This document shows, in pieces, positions 55,145-64,000 of a stretch of DNA of 64,000 bases (position 1 is the stretch's first letter; the number at the start of each line of letters is the position of its first letter). Position numbers and translations under genes: made by a program. This stretch comes from Lycorma delicatula (taxonomy: Eukaryota > Arthropoda > Insecta > Hemiptera > Fulgoridae): NCBI RefSeq assembly GCF_047948215.1, contig NC_134455.1:159694575-159758574 (forward strand), written 5' to 3'. Under the pieces are notes generated by a model. It saw only the letters and a program-made list of their open reading frames with translations. It did no database searches and had not been told where the DNA came from.

Positions 55145-57105
55145 AGGAATCGAAGAAATCCAGCAACAATTGCCCAGTCTCTGCGAGTGAGTTAAGAAGA
55201 AACAAGTGATGGCATGGAGGTTGTCGGGTGCCTTGAAGTTTTTAGGAGTACAGAAAGAAATGTAATGTATGTTGAGTATCTGGGAGATTGGGACAGTAAG
55301 GGTTTTCAAAAAATGGTAGGATAACACTTATGGGAATGATGTAATCATAGAAAAACTTGAATGTGTCGGGCGCACATTATTGCATTAGTTGACCTTTAGA
55401 AATGAATTACTAATACGTAATTACTAATAACGTAAAAGAAACCATTGTGCGGGAAAAACAGAAAAGATCCACTTTTTATTGGTTGTTCCGTTCCACGTCG
55501 AGCCTTCCGGTGTTGCAATCTAGTGGGTACTAGCGCTCACCAGTAGTTAAGGCTTACTAGCATTCTACGTTAGAATCCCGCTTTGCGGTCGCATTTTTTA
55601 TTTCGTCCGGATGGACAATTTGTGTTACTAGCTTTCGGCACTCGAATCTGATAGGCGGCCACGTCATACGCTTAGTCCGGATGGACTCCATTCTTTGTTC
55701 GGATGAATGTTTTAATGTTGTTTTTAATGTTTTATTTAATTTTTTATTTTTGTATGTCAAGTTATACGTTATGTTACAATTCATTTCATTAACTGTCAAG
55801 ACGACAATTCATTAAACCATTATTGCACAAGGGTTTGTCTTTATTCATCACCTATGAACATACAGTCCAACCTCGCTCTAAAATCTACCATCGTTTGTAC
55901 TATTTTTAGTGGAATTTTTCTAGTTTCTTCCATTTAACAGAGTAAAAGTAGAAAAATCAACAAATGTTTTTAGAAAGTGATTTTTGGAGTTGGGAAGCAG
56001 AAAAAAATAATTTTGAATTTTTAAACCTTTTTTTAAAAATATATAGTGATAATTTTACTATAAAAGTTCATCATAAATTATCCCATGACCAAAAAATGAA
56101 TCTTAGGTAACTTTCTTAATATATCATTATTTCTTCACTAATGCCAAGAAATTATTGCTACTTTGTTGTTAGCCTTTTTTAATGCAGATGGTTGTTCAGT
56201 AGGAAGTTAAGCAGTAGTTTTGAGAATAGTAAACCATGTTTATTTTGTGCTTAATTTATCTTTCAACAAAATTAAATTAAAGTACAAAAATAAGGTTGTT
56301 GATAAAGATTGATTGTGGAAGGTTTAGACAGTGCCAAAAATATTCTGTCATCATAAATCATCATAACATCATAAATTCTGTTTTGAAAGATACCAGATAT
56401 CGCCAAATCTGACATTGAACTACTACAACACTTTATCCCAACCCATTATTCTTGTATTTTTATAATTTTTAAATAGTTTGTCCTAGGAGGAAAAATAGAT
56501 AATTTTATCAAAACCCAGTGTAAGGTTAAGTATGTAAAAGTGTACTAGAAAGTCTCAGGGCTGTAGAGTAGTAAAAGAATGATTCTAATCTTAGGTCAAA
56601 TATTACACTTAATGACAGAGTAAAATGTGAATGAAGAAGTATCCATTAATAGCTGCTGAGAGGCAGACTAGAAGTGGTGTGGTACATCAGGAGGGAAGGG
56701 AATTAATCTCGCAAACTTTCCCTACACTACACCTCTCCTGCACCCTTTTTTCTAATGAAGATAGCATTGCCCATTCTGAAACTGAAGATTTTATAAAAAA
56801 TTCTTACACATATTATTCCAGTTAGAAATCTTAATGTAAAATTTATGTACATATATTTTGTAGGAAACAAATTTTTAAAACTAATTTTTCCACAGACACA
56901 TTATTATATTAGTAAAAACTGATAATTATGTAGATTGCTATTGGTTATAACTTTCTCTTTCCCTCTAAAATAAAGATGTAGTTAGTAAATGGGACTATTA
57001 TGTTTTATAACCAAGTTTATATGGACACTTGTTCTCTAAATCTGTATAATGGTTTATAAAGACGATGGTTTGAAAAGTGTATGTAGAAATAAAAGCCACT
57101 TAATT
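55145..57105. other. intergenic sequence without recognised genes
   Basis: 55440-55720 is less AT-rich and repeats GTCCGGATGGAC-like words at about 55605 and 55675; its nature is unknown. The plus frame 56631-56825 is open for 64 codons with no recognised family. Confidence 0.35.
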
Positions 57106-57123
57106 TTTCAAGATAAACCATTT

Positions 57124-58140
57124 TTATTTCTCAACTAGTCTCCTTTTAAACTTATATATTTCATCCAATGCTAGTCCAGTTTTTTGATCCCTTCCAAATA
57201 ATAGGATTGTTCCAACTCTGCAAATTAGCCATTTTTTCCTGCACTCCTCATGTGAATAAAATCTCTTCCTGCCAGTCATTTTTTCATCTTGGGGAACAAA
57301 TAGTCGTCTGAAGGAGGCAAATCTTGAAAATAGAGGCATGCAGAAGGAGTTTAAACCCTAACTCTCTCAATTTTGTGGCCACAAGTGAGCAGGTGCATTA
57401 TTGTGGACATTTTTCTTGCAGCTCGATTTTCAAACAATCCAATAACAATGGATAATATTTGCCTGTAATCGTTGAACACTTTTCTAAATAATTGATGATT
57501 ATCCCTTTTCAATCCCAAAAGATAGTCACCATAATCTTCCTGGCTGCAGGAAGGGCCTTCCCCTTTGGTGCAGAATCTCTGTTGGTATCCCATCGTTTGG
57601 ATTGCACCTTGGTATCAGATGTGTAGTGGTCATATCCATGTTTAATTTACAGTGATGAAACAACACTTAAAATCCTGTGAATTTTGCAGAAACAGCTGCA
57701 AATCACTCATGGAGTACCTCACACAATTTTATTTTTGGTTAACTGTGAGCAATCACAGCACCCATCTTGTGGATAGCTTTTTTATGTTCAAATGTTAATA
57801 CAAAATATTAAGCACTTACTCAGTCGAGATGCCTTCAGCATTAGCAATTTCACACATCTTTACTCTTCTATCATCCAACACCATATTATGAATTTTATCA
57901 ATCATTTCTGGAGTAGTGACCTCAATAGGGTGTCCAGAATGTTTCGCACCACTTTTGTTCATATGACCACTTCAAAAATTTTTAACCACTCATAAACTGT
58001 TCTAATCAAAGGTGCAGATTCACCATACTACTTATCAAGTTTTAGTCATCCATCCTCTACTTAGTTCTTTAGTCACCCCAGGCAATTTGCCCTTCATAAA
58101 GTAATATTTAATCAACAAGAAACTCTCTTAATCCATTTTT
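57124..58140 (-). pseudogene. mariner transposase relic (SETMAR-like subfamily)
   Basis: The minus strand, in order: IKYYFMKGKLPGVTKEL, ESAPLIRTVYEWLKIF, GAKHSGHPIEVTTPEMIDKI with HNMVLDDRRVK, LNIKKLSTRWV, VTVN followed by a stop and TWI (normally VTVDETWI), then near the end FPKMKK, LEQSYYLEGIKKLD and YISLKGD before VEK and a stop at 57124. The order and wording fit the mariner subfamily to which human SETMAR's transposase part belongs. Several frameshifts and stops are present. It lies in a different subfamily from the relics at 21285 and 42435. Confidence 0.82.
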
Positions 58141-58149
58141 TAGAAATCA

Positions 58150-60135
58150 CTTGACTTTCTCGATTCAAATGGACACCAAGTACAGAGAAGATATATTAAC
58201 TGATTAGGTTGAAAGTTGATGTGCATTCTTCCGAAAGATGCTAAGAACTGAAAATCCCCTCGATATACATAGATGGTGGTCTCAGACTTTATATAGGGTT
58301 TTCCATCCGTATATTTTAAGTTAATTTAGAATAATTTTTATACATTTTTTAAACAATCAAAATACATTCAGGTAGGGTATACTAAAATACTTACCTTATT
58401 GCAGAACTTTTTTGCAGTTTTTTAACTGCATCATGTACTAAATAGATTAAAAATCTTAAATTAAAATTACATTTTTTCATGCTGTTATTTATAAATAATT
58501 TATCTTGTTTTTATGACGAATTCAGAATAAATTTGTTGCAGTTATTTCTATGTTATTTGGTGGTATCAATTGTTCTAAACAAATTTTAGTTTTATATTTA
58601 CATATATAAAACTGTAGTTTGGTAGTACTGTTGTTAGTGGGTACCTGTCTTAACAAAGTCATGAAACTTCTTAATATTCCAACTATGTTAAATTTATTTA
58701 ATATGTTGTTTTTATCAAAAAAACAAAGCTTGACAACTTTAAATACTAGGAAACCTCTAAGAAGGGTCCCATTAATGATAGCATTACTGGTAACTCCACT
58801 TTAGATTATCTCTAAAAGGTCCTACAGAAAAAAATTCATTATATGATGTACTTTATATTGAAAATAATCATTTACTTGTCCGAAAAGTGTTATCATATTT
58901 TGTAGTGGAGTTCAATACATGCTGGATATAAGTAATTGTTCAATTTTTAATTTGGAGGCTTTCTACTACATTTGAACATTTTTTTTAGTGTATATGTGTT
59001 AAAATGTCTGGAAAGTCTGTTTTTGAATAATCTAGTTTTTTTCCAATGTAAATCTAGTTGCAATCTATATATTTTATTTCATATTCCATTGGAGTCATCT
59101 TCTTCCTTCATTTGATCAGTTTGGACATATTTATATTAATATTTTGTTTAAAATGTGTCATATTTCTTTTTCTTAAATACAGTAATTAATCCATTTATTT
59201 TTATTAATAGAACTGTAATTTTCAAGTATTTTTGGATCAAATTTTGTATATTTAAGCTATTTTCAACATTTTAACTTTGTTGGTTTTATTTCTTAACCAC
59301 CTATACACAAATAGTAACAAGACAAGATTAAAAAAAAGATAATTTTATCTTTTGTTGTTGTTTTTTTTTTTTATTATAAAAAAATTACAAAAGAAAATGG
59401 ATTCAATGTTTTTTTGTTTTTTTTTTAATGATGAATCAAATTTAATAAATACAACATTTTCTAAACTTATATCATATGATGTTTTCAGTGTTTTTTGCAG
59501 CTGTTTTCAGTGGCTGTACTGCTCATGTAGAATTAACTGACCTTATTACTGGAAATTTTTTCAGTAGCTTGACTTATTAGATTGTGATCAAAACATGTGT
59601 TTGCATTTGCATAGCTGTTCATTTAGTATATTATTATGTGTGTTTTGGTGTAATAATCTAATTCATTGGAACATATGTATAAACAGTTGTAACTACTACT
59701 TAAGATTACATAATTAGTATGTAATTTTAATACTTTCTGCCAAGTTTTTTAATTAAAAATGTTAGTTAGAAGTACTAGTAATAACTAGATGAGTTTAAGT
59801 GATATTCAGGAAAACTGTAATGTTATCTACGTTTAGTTAAAACTAATCTGCAGAATTTTAGCAGTTATACCTTCATGTGAATGTTACGACATGCCTCACC
59901 CCAGAAAGGGAAAAAAAGAATTTGAACAATCAAGATTCTTTGCAACAAAACTACCAAAACTGATATTGAATGAGTATTTCTGGAAAAGTTTGAAAAATAT
60001 TCTCCCTTCCCTACTCCTCCATCAAAGAATAAGAAGATAAATTAAAAAAATATAATAAAAATATTTTAAATTTATTTTATTATTATTTTTAAAAATGTAA
60101 TGAAAATTTAAAAAAAGAGTTCTTTAAGAAAGAGT
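58150..60135. other. AT-rich intergenic sequence
   Basis: No gene or repeat recognised; only short frames. Confidence 0.4.
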
Positions 60136-60138
60136 TTT

Positions 60139-60256
60139 AAGGTTCAGGTCCTTGTAAAGGCAGTTGCTTTTATATGGATTGAATGCTAGACTGAATACCG
60201 GTATTCTTTGGTAGTTGGGTTTCAATTAACCACATGTCTCAAGAATGTCTATCTTA
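60139..60256 (+). mobile_element. SINE family 1 fragment
   Basis: Begins at the B-box-like GTTCAGGTCCTTGTAAAGGC and continues through TTCTTTGGTAGTTGGGTTTC and ACCACATGTCTCAAGAATG. The 5' head and the 3' tail are missing. It lies next to the end of an R1-like LINE. Confidence 0.78.
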
Positions 60257-60289
60257 GTTGTTCCAGACGTCATATTAACTGGTACATTT

Positions 60290-62048
60290 ACACTTGCAAT
60301 CCACTATATCTGCAGCTGTTTTGCAATTTGCTGCCACACCTAGTCCGCTGAATGCCAGCAAGTACCTGTCCACCATTAAAGCGCTAGGAGCCTTAATCTG
60401 GCTGGTAGCCAGCCATATCTCTCAGTTAGCTTCCTACAGCAGTGCAGTAGGAGACTTTTCCCTTAGGCAAACTACTGATGTCAATTGAACAAAGCAACTG
60501 CATCAAGAAACTCCCACACGGTCCGATAATATGACTCTTGCCGCTTGTGAGTGGCCAATTTTCCCCTTGACCTCTAAGTTCCAGAGTGGCCTGAGTTCTG
60601 GCCCTCCCAAGAGCTGGGCAGTCGAACATCATGTGTTCTTTCGACTGGACCTCCCTGTAGATGCACAGCTCATCAACTGCCAAGCGGAACTGAAAAAAAT
60701 ATTGGCTTAAATTTACATGGTTGGAAAGCACTCGGGCTACTGTTACTTTTAAAATCAAAGGAGAGGCAGCTTCCATCGGGAGTCTGTAAAGCCTCCTCTG
60801 CAGACAGGAAATGGGCAATTGTTTGAAATTTAGAACCAGTGCACTGAGATCACCATTCTGCTCCAGTACAGGCCCAGCTCAAAACCGCATCCCAGATACC
60901 TCGGCCTCCCTGCCTCTTTGCAGTTTCCACATGGCCGCCTGAAGTTTCACCACCAAATCGATTGGGAGAGCCTTTCCCAATATGGTGGTAGCCTCGTAGG
61001 AGGTTGTTTGAAAAAGACCAGTGCATAAAATTAAAGCTCTGCGCTGGGCACTTCTTAAATTTTGAATAAGTGCTCGACTTCTGTTAGTAAAAATAGGCAA
61101 ATATGGAATAAGATCCACAGTTTAAATTACACAGTTTATTTGAGCTTGACACAGAATAAAGTTTAAAGTATAAGTTTAACATACAGTATAAATTTAACAT
61201 GAAGTATAACACACGTTTACGCACATCTGTGCGGAGCCGCTGTCGCTAGTCGACTGACACAGTGAGAGGGAGAGTCTTCCCACCACTTAATACATATTAC
61301 TAATAACTAACCTATATTAATTACATTCCATTAAATTACATTTTATTTTCTTAATTACATAACATTCAAAACATTAACAACTTCTTTCCAACCTATGCGC
61401 CCAAACGGACGCCGTATAAGAGGTCATACTTTCGAAGAAACCTCAGTACACCATGTACAAATGACGGCCTGACAGCCCGTAATCATTTCGAGCAATCCTC
61501 CTAAGCTTGTCCATCACAGAGACGGCGTCTGCCGCTACTTGCCTAATGTGGTTGGTAAACAGCAACTTTTTCATAAAACAAAACACCTAGGTACTTATGA
61601 ACTCGAACTTGGCTGATTACACAGCCTTTATACTTAATACATGGGTTACGACTGTATGATAATTTGTCTGGACCCTTGAGAAGCATAAACTTCGTCTTGG
61701 GCACAGAAATCTTTAAATTTTGAATGTCCATCCAGCCCTCTGCAGTTAACAAAGCCGCCTGTGCTCGATCTTCTAGCTGTGGTTGTGAGTTACCTTCAAC
61801 TAACAGGAGACAGTCATCAGCGAAGCCTTGGCCGTGCCCCTTTCGGGAATGTCAGTCCCAAAAATCAGTCGAATACCAGGTTCCACAGCAAGGGACCAAG
61901 GACCGAGAACAGAGCACTGCAGGCTTCCTCTGGTGATTGACTTTTTCACAACTAGATGCGCATCCTTAAACAGAGCCGTGCGATTAGACAAGTAGTCATG
62001 TACGACGTCCTGCAGGGCTATGGGAACATTGCGGCATTCCAAGCTCAA
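60290..62048 (-). pseudogene. R1-like (Jockey superfamily) LINE reverse transcriptase relic
   Basis: Minus strand, N to C. 62048-61800 has LQDVVHDYLSNRTALF and SITRGSLQCSVLGPW (matching RG-PQGSVLGP). A frame slip then gives GQGFADDCLLLVEG at about 61825 with the FADD catalytic box intact. 61752-61543 has LKISVPKTKFMLLKGP and VHKYLGVLFYEK. Next come VMDKLRRIARNDYGLSG and TASVWAHRLE. After a 250-bp interruption, 61118-60879 has LRSAQRRALILCTGLF and GKALPIDLVVKL. 60818-60426 has ELCIYREVQSKEHMMFDCPA, the C-terminal CCHC-like block of R1/LOA-type elements. It is 5'-truncated and broken by shifts and an insertion. Confidence 0.82.
61125..61385. other. interruption within the R1-like LINE
   Basis: AT-rich, non-coding sequence of about 260 bp between two parts of the reverse transcriptase that are normally contiguous. 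A GC-rich core, GGAGCCGCTGTCGCTAGTCG, lies near 61235. It may be an inserted element; no duplication was found at its ends. Confidence 0.45.
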
Positions 62049-62204
62049 TTATGGGTCACAGTATCCATAATTCCATAACCCACAAAAATGTCTACTTCTT
62101 ATTAATTTTGTTTTTCCTCCTTATGTATTTTCAGTGATAATAATTTGTATAAACATGGATCCCTTATAAATCATTGAGTTTCTTCTTATGAATCTTTAAC
62201 ATCT

Positions 62205-62492
62205 TTCTTTTCCTGTTTAGCCTCCAGTAATTACCTTTCAGATAATACTTCAGAGGATGAATGAGGATGATATGTATTAAATGAAGTATAGTCTTGTACT
62301 GTCTCAGTTCGACCATTCCTGAGATCTGTGGTTAATTGAAACCCAACCACCATAGAACATCGGTATCCACGATCTAGTATTCAAATCTGTGTAAAAATAA
62401 CTGACTTTACTAGGACTTGAACGCTGGAACTCTCGACTTCCAAATCAGCTGATTTGGGAAGACGCATTCACCATTGGATCAAGCCAGTGGGT
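62205..62492 (-). mobile_element. SINE family 1, full-length copy
   Basis: Minus-strand copy with the tail at 62205 (CTTTTCCTGTTTAGCCTCC on the plus strand) and the head at about 62492, including the palindrome and B-box-like sequences. Flanks are TGAATCTTTAACATCT (62189-62204) and TGAATCTTTAATATCT (62493-62508), a 16-bp duplication with one mismatch. Confidence 0.93.
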
Positions 62493-62545
62493 TGAATCTT
62501 TAATATCTGCTCAGTCTATTTTTATTTGAAACAGAAATTAAGGTG

Positions 62546-63092
62546 ATGAGAATTTTTGAGTGAAATAGTGATTGGAGACAAGACTTGGGTCTTTCACATT
62601 ACTTCAGAATCCAAATAGTAGTCTATGGAATGTGACACAAGATCTCTGAAAAATAGAAGTTCAAAACTACCATTTCTACACAAAAAATCATGTAGACCAT
62701 CTTCTGGAATAAGAAAGAAGTTTTGTTGGTTGACTTCTTGCCAAGAGAGGAGATTATAAATGCTTCTCTTTAATGTGATACTTGCAAAAGAATACTCTGT
62801 GCAATCTCAGACAAGATTGAGGTATGCTTGTCGTTCGGGTTTTGTTGCATCATGACAATCCTAGTTTGCATGTTGCCAGTGAAACTTAAAGTCTGATTGA
62901 ACAATTACGCTGGAAGCAATTGAAGCACCCACCTTACAGTACTAACTTGGCACCGAACGACTACCTCAAGCAGTTCCTTGCTGGTTAGTGGAACAATGAT
63001 GATGCTAACATGAAAAATACTGTACAACAGTGGATATCTTCACTAATGTTCTTTGAGGAAGAAATGAAAAAACCAATTACAAGTGCTTTATA
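62546..63092 (+). pseudogene. mariner transposase relic, catalytic half
   Basis: The plus strand begins at GDENF and a block reading IVIGDKTWVFHIT (normally IVTGDETWVFHYT). It continues with KNHVDHLLE (iron-rich KIM-TIFW region, decayed), LLHHDNPSLHVASET (second catalytic block, Asp kept), LIEQLRWKQLKHPPYSTNL followed by APNDY (third catalytic Asp), LAG and VQQWISSLMFFEEEM. The DNA-binding half is absent; the match starts only 38 bp after the SINE's duplication. Several stops are present. Confidence 0.8.
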
Positions 63093-63099
63093 ATGGTGA

Positions 63100-64000
63100 A
63101 AATTATATAGAAAATTAGTTTAAGGTATGCTTGCTCTTCCATGTACTAATAAAATTATTCTGTTGAAAATGATGTGTATTTTTTATAACAAAACAGTACT
63201 TGCTTTCCAGTTGTGCCTTATATGTGACGGTGAGCTGACCTGCCATGCGGGACATAATGCTGGTGAGTGGGGAGGCTCATTTAATTATATGTTTGATGTA
63301 CGTGGTAGCATTTTTTAATTTGATAACACATGATGAAGGGATGTTTATTGAAAGTTTGTTGTAATATAAAGTACTTACATATGATTTTCAATGAGAATCT
63401 AAACTGGAGAAGATATGTACAACTGACTCTTTCTAAATTTAATAAAGATTTCTTATACAACTGTCAGTATTAAAAGAAATATATTACGGTCTTCTAAATT
63501 CAAGGTATGAATTTAAGTATCGTTTAACTTGATGGGGATGGATTTATCTACTTGCACTTAGGCTGTTTATAATTGCACAAAAGAAAATAGTTACATTGCA
63601 TAGAAGTAGAGGTGAATATTTTCCTCCTGTTAGCCTAAATACTGTATCGTTACTGCTTATTTATAGAGTACTGAGAATGCTTTACCTTAAAAGTAGCAAC
63701 ACACATGGACTTTTAAATGTGTATTTTGTCAGATTGAGAAGTGAAGTGTTAATAGATATCAAACAATTATGAAAGCCTTGTGTAAAAACTTTGAAAAATA
63801 ATATTCTAATTTAATATCTATATTAAGGAGTAAGTTGTTAGATGAAAGAAACTATTATATATATATATATCTGCTTTTCAGATATCTAAAATATTTTTCT
63901 TTAAATTTATATCAAAAGAAGTTATTTTGGTTATGATAAAGAAATTAGTTTTGTAGGATTGAATGTATAGGCAGGTCAAAGCTTATAAATGCATAAGACA
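63100..64000. other. AT-rich end of window
   Basis: No recognisable gene. The plus frame 63127-63318 is open for 63 codons without a known family. A TA run lies at about 63856. Confidence 0.4.

Noticed and set aside
55440..55720. Possible LTR or gene fragment with repeated GTCCGGATGGAC words
   Set aside because: No protein similarity, no paired copy and no LTR ends; the nature is unclear, so it is only noted.
56631..56825. 64-codon plus-strand frame in a slightly less AT-rich patch
   Set aside because: No family recognised and no supporting signals.

Overview
The window looks like a piece of an insect nuclear genome, probably hemipteran. It is strongly AT-rich and has GT/AG introns, a ZAD-type zinc-finger gene (a family greatly expanded in insects), tRNA-derived SINEs, and many mariner, RTE and R1-like transposon relics. 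Nothing bacterial or organellar was seen. The order-level call is an impression from the repeat types and was not tested.

Host gene. The only convincing host gene is on the minus strand and covers most of the window (50498 down to 10424). I rebuilt it from five exons whose reading frames and splice phases join without a break: 50370-50498, 43475-43618, 33678-34135, 27284-27916 and 10424-10694. Together they encode 544 residues: an N-terminal ZAD zinc-binding domain split across exons 1 and 2, a long low-complexity Asn/Ser/Thr/Lys-rich linker (exons 3 and 4), an atypical C2H2 finger at the end of exon 4, and a canonical C2H2 finger plus a basic nuclear-localisation-like tail in exon 5. The 5' flank has a CCAAT box and E2F-like sites. 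A candidate poly(A) signal lies about 360 bases after the stop.

Repeats. Nearly everything else recognisable is decayed mobile DNA. From left to right: a complex LINE-ORF1-containing repeat duplicated in tandem with an inverted piece (2.27-5.52 kb); a DUF4817-type transposase relic (5.7-6.35 kb); two foldback MITEs (8.56-9.35 kb); a nest of a mariner relic abutted by a long-TIR transposon that itself carries a SINE (16.1-19.84 kb); an RTE LINE tail (20.4 kb); a mariner (21.3-22.1 kb); a Tc5/Tigger-type fragment (22.4-22.7 kb); a split direct duplication (24.4-26.0 kb); a truncated SINE (28.35 kb); RTE LINE fragments (30.3 and 37.4 kb); a GC-richer repeat with a LINE gag-like knuckle and an internally deleted mariner (40.9-43.0 kb); and a large nested foldback (46.66-47.53 kb). 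Outside the gene, 50.8-64 kb holds further SINEs, a second copy of the GC-richer repeat, two more mariner relics and an R1-like LINE with a conserved FADD box.

No intact transposase or reverse transcriptase was found; every one carries stops, frameshifts or deletions. The first 54 bases may be the tail of another gene's last exon, but this is weak. I did not find a clearly new biological system. The most useful results are the reconstructed ZAD gene, the dated insertion nest and the SINE family with exact target-site duplications.
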